The notes: generated from the sequence alone by a model not told the origin. A DNA stretch of 64,000 nucleotides from Platycnemis pennipes (GCA_933228895.1 OW121853.1:73144645-73208644); one strand, 5' to 3'. Shown: positions 10,401-20,529, counted from the first letter of the stretch. Translations and numbers: made by a program.

Positions 10401-13400
10401 TTGCTCTTTAGGAGCGGGTTTGGAAAGGAATGAATATCTTTTTTTTCATTTTGGAACTGGGGGATGTAGATGTGGGGAATATGAAGAGTGGGTAGCTTCA
10501 ATATTAAACAATTTCTGTATATTTTATTTCTAATCTTTTGAACTACGCACGTTGCCAAAATAAACTCGTCCATGAAACCACATTTATTCTTGATTTTTTT
10601 CAGCATCCCGAAGTTACGTAACGAGTTGAAAACAGAGAAGATGAACCCCACACATAGAGGAGGAAAACAAAAGTAAGAAACTATTATTTCACGTTTATTT
10701 TTGCTGTAGTACCCTTGGCGTAGATAATTGTGGCACATACGTAATGGGCTGGTACTATACTACTGGTAATATATTACTGGTAACCGACAGATAGTCCATT
10801 TCTACACAGTAGGTATAACCGTTCTTTACGTTACTTTACTTTTCAATTAAAAAATCATATAATGTTTTGGCAAAAAAAGTTTGATTGTTATTTTTACTTT
10901 CAAAGTACCCCTAAAATGTAGGTTGTTCCTCACTTTTCCAGTGTTGGATTCTTATTTTATATTCATGTGTTGCATTTCCCACATCGGATAAAACGTCGTG
11001 AAGCTTTGTCCCAATAAATGTATATCAGTTAGATTTTAGATATCTGTGCCTTGGAGTTAGATAGTCCAACGGCTGAGGATATATGGCACCGTCTAACCTA
11101 ATATCTTAATCCTTTTACAAACGACATCCATGACCTGGACCGGATTATGACCTAACTGCCACGGCCGGCATATATTAATAGGTACTCATGAAATGTGTAG
11201 CTTAGGAATAATATCGGTGCTAAATTACATCTGTTTAAATGTGTGGCTTAATAGGGTGGTTTACCGTATTTCTTCATTGCTATTCAAAACTGATTGAGTT
11301 TGTAAAATAAAAAGACGCATATTTTTCTGTTTTTTTGATCCGTCAATTAGTTCTCGAGTTATAAGCGGCGAAAAGCAGATGTTTTTAACCCTTCCGGAAA
11401 AATGGGTGTGCATGCGACCTAGTACGTCATTCCCTTTGCCCAATCACATCTGAGCCCGCGAAACCACTCCACCTTATCACAATGGTGGGCACACAGCCTG
11501 ACTATACCGATGGAAATGGTTGCGACAGGACCCGTGCGAGCAGACCTTCAGAAACTCCCCCCTCCACACCCTTCCCTTCCCCTAAAATCAGTCAAGGACT
11601 GGAGGTGGATAACGTAGTAAGCCTCAAAGCAGCCTCTCGTCACCTTTTGCTCATTTTAATTTTTGATTTATGAGTGAATGGCTCTGGTTAGATTATTTTT
11701 GTCACTAAAATGCTTTTTTCGTTTCCATCTAACGATTGTGTGTACAAAAGGGCGATTTCGGTTCCGAGTAAACGCCCCTATCGGGGGGAGGGGGTTGATT
11801 TACTCATAACATAATTGCCAAAACCTGTTCTTGGATTGGGAGGAAAATAATCAAACTGCCCTATTAATACTGGGTGTACCAACGTTTTATTTGCTGGTTT
11901 ATATCAGCTGCATCTTATTTTGGAGCCTAGCACCTCCTCATGGGAGTAATCACGGATCACGATCAGTTATATATAGATTAATTTAAGAATCGTTTAAAGA
12001 TCTTGATAACTTTTTTATGCATGCTCACTTCACAAAAAATAAATGGCAATTCTTCAGCATTCAATCAGTTTGATTAGTTCATTCATTGTTAGAGAAGGAT
12101 ATTTTAAATACATTGAAAAACGCTCAGTTATGGTAGTTGGATAATACTAGAACAACGTGTCTTTTGGCCGATTACATAATTTATAGATGCTCCTACTTGT
12201 CGCTACTAACATGGCAATATGATGTGTGGTTTGTTACTGAGCAATATTCTACAGCATGACATTAATAACCTGTTGAGTGATTGGACTTTGGGAATTCCTA
12301 CTATGCCATAGTAAAATGTGTTTTGAATGTTTAAACTCCCTCTCGCCTATTTTACAAAAATATTAGCATTTCACAAAATTAAATGAAGTTCTTTAAATTA
12401 TATCAGTCAGTAAAAATTAGATGGCTTAGAACAATGGATGTCGGCGTATTTCTCAATTCTGTCCATTGATAACATTTATATGAATGACCATGTATGTTTC
12501 ACGAAGTTTTATTCTCTATTTTCCAGAAATCAAGAAGTATTGGATGATGGTTCCATAGAGGAGATCGACCGCAGCTCTTCAGCGACTGATGAAAATTCGG
12601 ACGACCCAAGGTAAAAATGGAACGAAATTTACAAATGCGGGCTAGAAAAGAGAATTATGGGAAGTGTTGTAAAGAAAATGTTGAAGCATTGCTTGTTCGG
12701 AGGTGTTTCCATTTAGAAATGACTTTCTTTCACTTCATTTCACAGCCAGCATATTTGAAATAAGCACCCTGTCTCACTTGAATATACCAATGATTATCTC
12801 CTTTGATTGCCAACTGTGGTACTCGTATATTTTACAGCTTTTGAAAATAAAATAAACTTTTTTATAAAAATCCATTAATTTCCCAAGAGCGAGGTAAAAC
12901 TCAGTGGGAACGTTTACTCGGAACCGAAATCTCAATTTTGTGCACAAAATCGTCAGACGGAAACGAAAAATGTATTTTAGTGAAAAATTTACCTTCTAAC
13001 CAGAGCCATTCACTCATAGATCAAAAATTAAAGTAAGCAAAAGGTGACGTCCACCGAGGAAGCTGCTTTGAGATCATTGACGTCATTTACCTCCCGTCCT
13101 TGTCTCCTTAGGTGTTGGGAGTGGAGGGGGGTACCAGAACGTCTGCTCCCATATATCCTGTCGCAATCGCTCCCATTGGCAGAGTCATCTGTGTTGAGTC
13201 ATCTGTGTCAGGATGTAACTGGGCCAAAAATGAACAGAGAAAAATGAAGCGTAGGAGTTAAGCATTCCCACGATTGAATTTAATCGTGATAATAAATGAT
13301 GACAAAATCTAATGCTTCACATTTTGTGCATTCTCCTGGAGACATGCCTGTCATCTATATTGGAGAATTATCCACATTTTCGGATATGAAAATCAAATAA

Positions 13401-16400
13401 ACCTTTAATTATTCTATGTGTTACTAGTCGTAATGCGTGATTACTTCTGCGAGGAGGTGTTACGCTCCACAATAAGATGGAGCTGATATAAATCAGCAAA
13501 AAAACGTTGGTAAACCCAGTATTAATAAGGCATTTTGATTATTTTTCTCCCAATACAACTACATTTATATATATTGGCATTTATGTTATAAGTAAATCAA
13601 GACCCCCGATGAGCAACATATTCCTGGTCAGTTAATCGGATTCCAAGATAGCAATACTCTTTCACATCTTCTTGCTATTTATTCCCGCAGTGATATGTCC
13701 TACCTTGCGATCTAGACCTTCCATCCCTATCCTTATACCTTTCCTCCCGGTCTGAAGAGTCTATTAGTGCGGAAACAGACTTGAAAAGACCCATGATTTT
13801 TATCTTGCAGTGACGTATGGTTATCATGTTTTATGTCCTTTTTTCAGGATGGAGAAATATCGGAAGGCCATGAATATGGTGAAGAATGCCCCAGGATATG
13901 ATTCACGAAGAGGAATGTAAGGAAACTTTTCATACATGCTCTCAGATGCTGTAGTTACTAAGTTGCTCTTGGTAAAAACAATTTAGGCAAACATTTGATT
14001 TATAAGTGACCGACGTATCACTTATTAACGGCCGATGGTCAGTTCATGTGTCGGTGTCATTTTGATGTTTTTGAGGTTTTGATATAACAATCCGCTAAAC
14101 TTTCCTGTAAATAGCGACTGAATTTTCATTTCTTAATAAAAAGTTAGTCATCTTTGACAGGTACATTGAGCAGTACCATTTGAGTGCAGCACGAAGGCCA
14201 TTGTTCCAATTTAAGAATTATGAGAAGACGGACTTTATTTCTTTTCAGATTGGATGGAAAATACAATCGAGATCTCCTTGGCTCCTTGGAATATGGTTAC
14301 CTTAATTAAATTTTAGGTGCTCCAACAACTGATATTATCTTTCTACTGCACTTCAAACACATTTCATGCTGCACTTAATCCTGAAACTAATACAAATGCG
14401 AGTTAGAATTCTATTCACTAATTTATGTAATAAAAACTTGGTAGAATTTCACTAGAGGAAAGGGTTAGCATCAAACTTCCTTTTTAATATGATGTCTGAC
14501 TTTTTGAGCCAGTGGATAACCACAGAAGATTTCTTTCACACTATTCGCGGGAAAGCTCCAGGGTGTATTCTGTGAAGTGTTATCCCTACAATAAATTTAA
14601 AGGTGAATCAGCATAGGAGTAATATTGATGGGAACTTATTACTATATAAATATCAGACACAATGGAAGCCTTTATTTACTTTGACAAAATTGTCAATACA
14701 CAAGCGTAGTTGTACTGGTAACAAATAACCTAGTTGCATTATTTCTTGCCACAACAACACCTCGATCCCCACTCTGGAATGCATTCATGTTATTAACTTA
14801 CTATATCTACATCTACGCGATACCTTGCAAGCCACCGCAAGGGTGTGTGGATTCACCTTAAAATGAGGGGAAACTAATCCGCAGCAGTATCATAATACTA
14901 TAATAGGTACTAGAAGTGAATGTTTGGTGATGTTGGCATTTATGTTATAAGTAAATCAAGACCTGTCACACACCCTCGCGGTAGCTCGCAGGGTATTACG
15001 TAGTGGAATAAGAAAGTAATGCCTCAAATTCTGGGGGACGACTGTATAATCCCCTTTCCCGCATATATAAACGTTGTTGCATTACTCTTACCATCATCTT
15101 TCAGGTCAACTTCATTGGAAGCATTTGGGAGAACATCCAACGCAGTGGCGACAAACAGCTATGGCGAAGAATCGCACATCCACCTGAACAATGCGGTGGA
15201 GTTACTTAAGCAGTACGACATCGTTGAAAGGGAGAGGGCACTGAGGCTGGCCGAGAAGGAGATGGTGGAAAAGTCGCGCGCTGACATGGAGAGGTGGATG
15301 GTCCGCTTGGACCAGAGGATAGCAGATGATAGAGAAGAGAGGATGTGGCGGTATGAGAGGGAAGAGAGAGAGAGGGAGAGAAGGGAGATAGTGGCGATGG
15401 AGTGGGAAGAAAAGAGGAGGAAGGAAATGGCGGAATTCACCGCCAGGAGGGAAGCGGAGGCCAGTTTAAAGGAGGATTACCTCAGGAAGAGAGAGGTGAA
15501 ACTGAATGAGGAGGCTGACAAGGCGAAGAAGGAACTGGAGAAGAAGGCCGATAAGATACGCGATGAGCTGACGGAGAAGGAACGGGAAATAAGGGAGAGA
15601 GAGGATAAGAGACTGAAGGAGCTCATGGAGAAGGAGAAGAGGGACATGGAAGAGGTGAGGAGGAAAGAAGAGCTACTGCTAGAGAGGGAGAAGAAGACGA
15701 AGGAGGATGAGGAAAAGAGCAAGAGAGAGATAGAGAAGCGGAAGGAGGAGGCGGAGAAGAGGATGGATGAGAGGGAGGAAAGGAACCGGGCAAGGGAGGA
15801 GGAGGCGAGGAGGAGGGCGGAGGAGGTGAGGGAAAAGAGGGAGGCGCTTAGGAGAAAGGAGGAGGAGAGCCAGAAGGAGAGGTGGGAGAAGGAGGAGGCG
15901 AAGAGGAGGGAGAAGGTGGCGGAGGAGGAAACGTGGAGGATTGAGAGGCTGAAGGTGGAGGCGGAGGAGAGGAGGAGGCAGGACGAGGAGAGGAGGGCGA
16001 GGGACGAGAAGGAGAGGGCGGCTCGCGAGAGGGAGGCGAACGAGGCGAGGGAGAGGAGGGAGGCGCAGCTGAAGGAGGCGCAGATGAGGGCGCGGGAGGA
16101 GGCGGACAAGAGGGAAGAGTCGATCAAGGAGAGGATGAAGATGTGGAGGGAGGAGGCGGAGAGGGAGGAGAGGCGGCTGGCCCAGAGGAGGGAGAAGGAG
16201 GAGAAGGACATGATGAACCAGGCAAAGACGTCCAAAGAACTGCAGGAGGCCTACTTCAGGAACCAGGAGCGCTTGGACGAGTTGAGGAGGGAGAGGGAGA
16301 GGGAGGATGCGCGGATGAATGCCCAGAGGATGGCAGACTTGGACCGAAGGCAGAGAGAGTTGGAGGAGGAGCGGAGGGAGATGGAAAATAAGGGATGCAC

Positions 16401-16410
16401 CATCCAGTGA
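4357..16410 (+). CDS. Cassette-exon coiled-coil gene, copy A (gene model, 5' end missing)
   Basis: The model joins 4357-4440, 4519-4587, 5178-5273, 7866-7934, 10604-10672, 12527-12610, 13848-13916 and 15105-16410. All introns are GT-AG with pyrimidine-rich acceptors, and all junctions fall after the second base of a codon, so every internal exon is symmetric and can be skipped or duplicated without frameshift. The seven small exons form at least three related classes: acidic (1, 3, 6), basic with an ELKTEK core (4, 5), and basic with an N-(T)AP core (2, 7). The last exon encodes a 434-residue charged helix. The start codon and promoter are not found, and upstream exons may lie outside the window. 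The family is not recognised. The small symmetric exons recall micro-exon genes of schistosomes and aphid bicycle genes in architecture only; I see no sequence link. The C-terminal CTIQ suggests prenylation. Confidence 0.72.
4519..4587 (+). CDS. Gene A exon 2, basic cassette (69 nt)
   Basis: Acceptor tttttccag ends at 4518 and donor gtaagg starts at 4588. It encodes 23 residues, AKKLGKATKAVNTAP then a Gly/Glu-rich end. It resembles exon 7 around the N-(T)AP motif. Copy B carries one extra codon, so the only length change found in a cassette exon keeps frame. Confidence 0.68.
5178..5273 (+). CDS. Gene A exon 3, acidic cassette (96 nt)
   Basis: Acceptor tttccag ends at 5177 and donor gtaaag starts at 5274. 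It encodes 32 residues: a basic IKDTLHDERKK start, then VTIEDLDYSSSASDEDLY. Compared with copy B, three codon positions differ silently and one changes Q to P. Confidence 0.72.
5345..5395 (-). ncRNA. Hammerhead ribozyme-like motif (left PLE repeat)
   Basis: On the - strand, CUGAAGA (5386-5380) is followed by a stem-loop with one G-G mismatch, then GAAAC (5360-5356) and a GUC cleavage-type triplet. The core is conserved but stem I pairing is weak, so activity is doubtful. Confidence 0.45.
5480..5722 (+). pseudogene. PLE ORF C-terminus (GIY-YIG region relic)
   Basis: An 80-codon open stretch contains SAIAEHFWEGQAH followed by RYFPRLIREAIE and a KLSHTWKRII end. This order is found at the C-terminus of Penelope-like ORFs downstream of the GIY-YIG core. 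It lacks the RT and the GIY and YIG motifs. Related C-termini occur at 30982-31299 (-), 42544-43020 (-) and 27860-28062 (-). Confidence 0.7.
5793..5850 (+). ncRNA. Hammerhead ribozyme-like motif (right PLE repeat)
   Basis: CUGAAGA lies at 5802-5808, stem II follows with one mismatch, GAAAC is at 5828-5832, stem III ACU/AGU pairs perfectly, and a C at 5839 is the predicted cleavage position. Stem I pairs only distally. It is the inverted partner of the motif at 5345-5395. Confidence 0.5.
5934..7211. other. Intron 3 sequence shared with copy B
   Basis: It aligns with about 46593-47720 of copy B. A short perfect hairpin (ATATG..GGGACAAACG with its complement, 6246-6278) is degraded in copy B. 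No exon was recognised. Confidence 0.5.
7212..7508. mobile_element. TIR element / MITE, about 297 bp
   Basis: The ends are inverted copies beginning CACTGTAAAAAGT(T/A)GATCTG, with similarity extending about 40 bp. The interior has a G/A-rich imperfect minisatellite (7270-7370) and no frame. No counterpart is seen in copy B, but the flanks there diverge, so an empty site cannot be shown. The superfamily is undetermined; Tc1-like is possible. Confidence 0.6.
7866..7934 (+). CDS. Gene A exon 4, basic cassette (69 nt)
   Basis: Acceptor ttttttcag ends at 7865 and donor gtaaga starts at 7935. It encodes ARMLKKELKTEKV followed by a K/E-rich end. The ELKTEK core recurs in exon 5, which suggests cassette duplication. 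Copy B differs by two or three conservative changes and no indel. Confidence 0.7.
8800..9534. mobile_element. CR1/Jockey-type non-LTR relic with 5' inversion (copy A)
   Basis: The - strand of about 8800-9165 encodes an RT segment with VTSGVPQGSAIGP (8870-8910) and an AIFLDFKKA-like motif upstream. From about 9166 the + strand encodes the following C-terminal part (LREL.SVQR.AA.F, then FDQMHMIREIDCR to about 9530). Head-to-head placement of consecutive parts of one ORF is the signature of twin-priming inversion. Copy B has the same junction at 50040-51066. The 3' end here is cut by PLE sequence at about 9534. Confidence 0.7.
9602..10128 (+). mobile_element. Unclassified ~0.53-kb TIR repeat (R500), full length
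   Basis: It begins GGGGCGTTTACTCGGAACCG and ends GTAAATGACCCC. The ends are short imperfect inverted repeats (GGGGYGTTTAC type). It interrupts a PLE fragment that is continuous in copy B (51280-51310), so it is a real insertion. Other copies: 11253-11783 (-), 12908-13205 (+), 34318-34822 (+), 54590-55085 (-), 56195-56625 (+). No ORF is conserved. Confidence 0.6.
10129..10480 (-). pseudogene. Penelope-like RT relic, interrupted by R500
   Basis: Together with 9534-9601 it encodes, on the - strand and across frameshifts, a GRPIVY....PTERIS segment and an LDVISLYTSLPHNEDL-like segment characteristic of PLE reverse transcriptase. The same fragment occurs twice in copy B (51080-51690, 52560-53190), where the RT motifs are clearer. 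Confidence 0.6.
10604..10672 (+). CDS. Gene A exon 5, basic cassette (69 nt)
   Basis: Acceptor ttttttcag ends at 10603 and donor gtaaga starts at 10673. It encodes IPKLRNELKTEKM then a Gly/Lys-rich end. Paralogous to exon 4 within the gene. In copy B the donor reads gtaact and NE is SK. Confidence 0.7.
11253..11783 (-). mobile_element. R500 repeat, full length
   Basis: Complement of the family at 9602. Its outer ends read GGGTGGTTTAC and, inverted, GGGGCGTTTAC, the clearest terminal inverted repeats of the family. It is shared with copy B (54590-55085), so it predates the duplication. Confidence 0.6.
11784..12526. other. Intron 5 sequence shared with copy B
   Basis: It aligns with about 55086-55812. 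No further exon was recognised. Confidence 0.5.
12527..12610 (+). CDS. Gene A exon 6, acidic cassette (84 nt)
   Basis: Acceptor ttttccag ends at 12526 and donor gtaaaa starts at 12611. It encodes NQEVLDDGSIEEIDRSSS then ATDENSDDPR, the same size and pattern as exon 1. Copy B differs by G/D and D/H. Confidence 0.72.
12908..13205 (+). mobile_element. R500 repeat, 3'-truncated
   Basis: It starts ACGTTTACTCGGAACCG and stops near GGCAGAGTCATCTGTG. Copy B carries a longer version (56195-56625) followed by 2 kb of extra sequence. Confidence 0.55.
13848..13916 (+). CDS. Gene A exon 7, basic cassette (69 nt)
   Basis: Acceptor ttttttcag ends at 13847 and donor gtaagg starts at 13917. It encodes MEKYRKAMNMVKNAPG then a short Arg-rich end, and resembles exon 2 around NAP. 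It joins in phase to the terminal exon at 15105. Copy B has one R/K change. Confidence 0.72.
14813..15004. mobile_element. Two facing non-LTR 3' tails
   Basis: A - strand tail (about 14813-14868) and a + strand tail (about 14955-15004) face each other. The pair is also present in copy B (60390-60575). In copy A, 31 bp of unrelated sequence (14933-14963) replaces part of the + tail. Confidence 0.55.
15105..16410 (+). CDS. Gene A terminal exon: E/R/K-rich coiled coil with CaaX-like end
   Basis: Acceptor catctttcag ends at 15104. After the first base the frame is open for 434 codons to TGA at 16408. Residues 1-30 are uncharged (STSLEAFGRTSNAVA), then about residues 31-425 are almost entirely E, R, K, A, D, M and L, with no proline for long stretches, predicting a long coiled coil or single stable helix. 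The protein ends G-C-T-I-Q, which fits the CaaX rule with Gln in the last position, a farnesylation-type signal. The open frame continues upstream to a Met at 15019, but that part lies in the intron and is less conserved. The trichohyalin-like composition makes database similarity unreliable; function is unknown. Confidence 0.85.
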
Positions 16411-16445
16411 TCACTGTTCACACTCTTTCCTGTCCTCTTAAATAG

Positions 16446-16451
16446 AATAAA
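16446..16451 (+). promoter_or_regulatory. Polyadenylation signal, gene A
   Basis: AATAAA lies 36 bases after the stop and is conserved at the same distance in copy B (62012). Confidence 0.6.
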
Positions 16452-18226
16452 TATGGCTCAAGTTCAACAAAAGGGGACCGTGTTGACCACAACTTTGGCT
16501 TGATTTGCTTGTTAATCCTTGAGCTGATGAGATGAATTTGAATATGAACTTAGAAATATGAAAGGGATTGCCTAAAGCGCTAAAGTCTTTCTTAAACGAA
16601 AACACTTTTGTACTCTAAAAAGGAGATTAATCGAGGCAAAGCATTTTTATGTCTCTATTTATACTATTCTACTCCGAATTTTTGCTAAGGAGGATAAAAA
16701 GTAGGTGACTAATTCAGTTTTTCCTTCATATTTAATAACGTCACCAGTTACATTTTTCTTTAAAAAATTGGGAAAAAATAGAAGAACATGGTATGCTTAT
16801 CAAGCTAACTTGAATTTAGCAGGGAACAAGGGGAAGAAATTCCTTTTTTATTGATTAATTTGAATCTGGTATATTCCTTTGGCACAATGAATTAATGCCA
16901 CCATATATTTCATGTAAATTATTAAAAATAACACCAAAAGTAAGTTTTTTCGTATAAGAATTTATCAAATGAACTTCATATCATATCCATTAGCTCTAAT
17001 CTTGATAGCCATATACAGATTAGAGACTATGCTTACGGTACGATATATCGGCATCAATAAGACTGACATTTCTTATGTGTTCATGAAACGTTTGAGTATT
17101 TGCAATTATATTTTTTAAGTCCTCCTCAATCGGTTATTGACAAACGCAAAACAAAAGGTGGGGTCCATTACAAATTTTCGAAATAGTTTAAATGGTTAAT
17201 CCGAAAAAGTTGATAACCTGACGATTTGTGGATTATAAGTTTTTCCAAAAATACCAGATTATTCGAATAGTCATCTACATGCCAAATATGAAAGTATTAA
17301 TTCCCACTCCAAAATGTGTGTTGTGTAATTGAATTCCTATTTGTTAGAGCCTATTCATATTTTAAAATTCCCGACAGATTTTTGGTATTAAGAGTAATTA
17401 GTGTATTTCTTGTTAATATGAATTTATACTTACTTTAGGATAAGAATTTTTATATGAGAAAAGACTTGGAAGAAGGGATGTTTTATTTCACAACGTGTAT
17501 CATTGGGCAACTATTTAAAAGTTCCTTTTAATGTTAGGTGAACATTTATGTTCTTTTAGAGTTTTTTAACAGTTCTCCAGGGTAATAACTTTGAAACGCA
17601 GATGTTTCAAAATGTGAATGGACTTGATATTTACTGAATGAAACCTTTATGTAAAGCCAGTGGCGGTTAATCTGATGCGCTCATAACAACATTCTCAAGA
17701 TCTCAGTGTGATATCTTCATCCCCATTAACTCTCACACCGGAACTTTACTTGTAGAGACTGCTGCAACCTCGGGCGTATGTTCTTCAGCAAGCTTTGGAA
17801 TATTAGCTTGAGCGAGACTCTCATCCTTGAAAATTATTCTTGTCTGTGTTCTTTTCCGCAGACCTTTCTACGATATATATTTTCCAGGGCTCTCTTTCAG
17901 TCATGTGATCAAAAAAGTTGTGACTTTCCTTTTTATATACATGTGTGTAATCCATTGAGGTATACCTCAATGGTGTAATCAGAGGAACATAGAATATATT
18001 TCAAATCAAATTAAAACGATGTGCACCAAATGTATCAATGTATGGAGGTTTCCAAAAATAAAAAAATATGTTACGAATGTATAATAATTGGTTATTTCAT
18101 GCATTCACCTAACTCTTCCCAGCACTTTTCAGATTTTTAAATCTAGGGAGGGAGGAAGTAGGTAGCCGCGAAGACGGATTTATATTCAAGCCTCCACATG
18201 GAGGTACTCAATAATAACGCTTACTT
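16452..18226. other. Duplicated 3' flank of gene A
   Basis: It aligns with 62018-63765 and contains many small indels. No convincing exon or RNA was recognised. Confidence 0.55.
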
Positions 18227-18430
18227 TCCCGGTGAACTTGTAGAAGAATAGATTTTCGGGTTTCCCACCGGTTCAGGTTGTTCATGCCGACCGACGTTTC
18301 AATGCTCGACTCGGGCATCATCCTCAGGGAGGTCGAGTTGAGATCATCCTCAGGGTAGAGAGCGGGTCCTAAATCCGAGAGAGATTTTGTTTTTGTTTCT
18401 CGTCTTTCCAGACCCAAGGGATTCATATAC
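18227..18430 (-). mobile_element. Penelope-like terminal region at the duplication boundary
   Basis: The - strand carries a hammerhead-like motif (18285-18335), and part of it (tcctcaggg) is repeated at 18347. Copy B ends against a different PLE end (63766), so this sequence is probably not part of the duplication. Confidence 0.5.
18285..18335 (-). ncRNA. Hammerhead ribozyme-like motif
   Basis: On the - strand: CUGAGGA (18327-18321), stem II GAUGC/GCAUU with a 9-nt loop, then GAAAC (18300-18296) followed by GUC. The ACGU after GAAA is self-complementary, the arrangement seen in dimeric hammerheads. Stem I is weak. Confidence 0.5.
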
Positions 18431-18539
18431 CAACATATCTGCTTCCACGCCCTGTTTTTCGACGAGAATTCCTCCGAAATCAGACTGCGGTCGCATTTTC
18501 ATCACGCTCGGGATGCAGGTGAGAGTTGTATACTACCAG

Positions 18540-18801
18540 CAGAGGTTTGGTACCCAAACAGCCGATTACGTAATTTTAAGCCTTTTCGTGATCAGCCATT
18601 CTAAAAAATCTCATTTATTTTACTATCTGGCTACTACTGGTGGCGACCAAGACACGCGGAGCAATTATTTCGGCACGCGGAGCTGGGAGGGCGTTCGATC
18701 GATACTTCCATCTCACTCGATGGGTTTGCACGCGAGTCGATCGAGTATACTCTTATTTCATAAACTTTGGCACTCAATCGCCAAAAGGTTCGCCACCCCT
18801 G
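18540..18801. mobile_element. hAT-type MITE, about 262 bp
   Basis: The right end is the complement of CAGGGGTGGCGAACCTTTTG, a hAT-like terminus, and the left end reads CAGAGGTTTGGTACC. Flanks TACTACCA (18531) and TACTCCCG (18802) are a plausible decayed 8-bp duplication. No transposase. Confidence 0.5.
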
Positions 18802-18809
18802 TACTCCCG

Positions 18810-19439
18810 TCTTCTAACGAATACGTAACGTACAAAATCTCATCAGAATATGTGCCCCACTGGACTACTTTGGGCACTTTTCTTGAAATAATTTAAAAAA
18901 TACCATTTTTTTACACAATTAGATTCTTTGTTGATATTATGACACCATTTTCCACAAAATTCAAAACAATTTTGCGTTATCGTTCAAACCTAAAATTTGG
19001 TAGTAGCAGTAGTCATTGGTTTTAAGTGCTCTAAGGTTTTATCGCACGGTAAATTAGTAAGTAAAGACAAAGACAAGTAAATTACTAAGGTTAAAGACAA
19101 CATCCATCCCCTAGGAGAGAATCAAAGCTGCAACCTTATGGATGCCTGTCCAGCATATTAAAGACTAGGCAAACACGGCAGAAATTAGTAAAACTGTTAA
19201 GATTCAAATCTTAAAATACATTACACATTACAATTGAACACGTTAAATGAAAATATGAGTTTATAGAAGAAACGTGAATAGTGTTAACAGGGGGAAGATA
19301 TTTTTCATATATTTATATGAGGAATAATATTTGCGACTCGAGCTGAAATGTCATCATAGAAAAATGTACTATATTTAAAATGGGATCTCTCTAATCACAA
19401 ATTTTTTTGAATGTCCTATTTTCCTAGTACAATTAGGGA
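18810..19439. other. Unassigned AT-rich sequence
   Basis: No feature was recognised. Confidence 0.4.
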
Positions 19440-19715
19440 TATGAATAGCGGTAAATATATCGAATAGCATAAATACGAGTGTATCAGGAGATAGCATAGA
19501 TAGTTGCTTGCTGGTGTAAGGACTTTAAGCTAACCCAACTAACAGCATGATATTGGATGCTTACTTCGCCATTTTAATCTTTTTTTAGTTTGTGAAGTAC
19601 TGACTAGTATAGTTTTACTATTCCTTTTTTATGCATGATATGTAATGCATGTTTGTTTTGATTTCACCCCCTGCCACACACCTTTATAGTGTCTTCCCGG
19701 GAATTATGTAGATTT
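19440..19715 (+). mobile_element. Non-LTR 3' end, second subfamily
   Basis: It shares an upstream 3' UTR (attagggatatgaatag; ggactttaagctaa) with 33585-33870 (+) and 35228-35520 (-), but ends with the same CACCCCCTGCCACACACC tail as the main family. Confidence 0.6.
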
Positions 19716-20529
19716 ACAAATTTTAAACCCATGAATTCAATTAATTTAAACGTGTAATTGGAGTAAATTCAGTAGCAGTAGATAATGGTCATCTGCAATG
19801 CGACAGCGTGTGAATAAGCAAACATTAAATAATGTTTACTTGTTTTATAATTGATAAAGCAGGGAAGTTTGTTATTACACGTAGTATAATGTGCAAACTA
19901 GAAAATAAATTTCTTGAAGTATCCAGAAGACCACATTAATTGTTAGCTTACGTTGATAGGGAAACGGAAAATAGTCATCTCTATTTCTTTGCTCATAGTG
20001 GGCGGTTACACCTTCATTGAAAATTTAACGCCCATCTAGTCAATATTAGTTTGATGAAATTTACATTTGTGACTATATATAGCATCCCTCAAAGCTAGCA
20101 AAGCCTCCTCCATGTAGAGCAATCCAATATCAACAGTATTAGATGGAATGGGTATCTCGTCAATTAAGGCAACTAAGGCAACCGCATACTTAAGATCTCC
20201 CAAAACAGCATCCCTCAACCTCTAAATCATAGCAGCACGTATGTTGGAGAGGCAGAATACAATTCGTAGACATTCAAAGTGGTAATTCGAAGTCGGTGGT
20301 CACGTAAGACGTCTAATACAGGGTTTCCCAAACTTTTCCAGCGGTGGAATACTTCGTAAATACTGAAATTACAACGAAACACCATGTTAATTCCGTAGCG
20401 TAGTATAAAAACTTAATTTCTTGATAATTAGATAATGAGAAAAAAACATTGATTTTTATAGAAGATAACTTCAGGCTTAACTATGTGATACCTTTCCATA
20501 ACGAAAAATAAAAGAAAGAATCTTTGTTA
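19716..20529. other. Unassigned sequence
   Basis: No coding or structured feature was recognised. Confidence 0.4.

Larger units (their letters stand above)
279..18226. repeat. Segmental duplication, copy A
   Basis: Exons and long stretches of intron match copy B (about 43350-63765) in the same order and strand. The offset is about 43.3 kb at the left end, 41.28 kb at exon 1, 43.0 kb at exon 5 and 45.57 kb at the last exon. The shifts are explained by insertions and deletions. The left block (279-1317) is duplicated, but 1318-4162 has no clear partner, so a large indel lies there or the left block is a separate event. Similarity ends near 18226, where different Penelope-type tails abut the two copies. 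Confidence 0.85.

Noticed and set aside
14250..14312. Possible extra exon after an acceptor at 14249 (copy B near 59764)
   Set aside because: The frame reaches a stop quickly, no phase-compatible donor follows, and copy B has an out-of-frame indel there.
15477..16235. Long Ser/Leu-rich antisense frames opposite the coiled-coil exons (also 61043-61801, 61344-61913)
   Set aside because: They mirror the purine-biased E/R/K codons of the sense strand and carry no independent signal.
16143..16391. Gly/Glu-rich +1 frame inside the last exon (also 61709-61957)
   Set aside because: By-product of GAG/AGG repeats in the true frame.
18387..18896. 169-codon + strand ORF
   Set aside because: It runs through a hAT-type MITE and PLE tail, with no recognisable domain.
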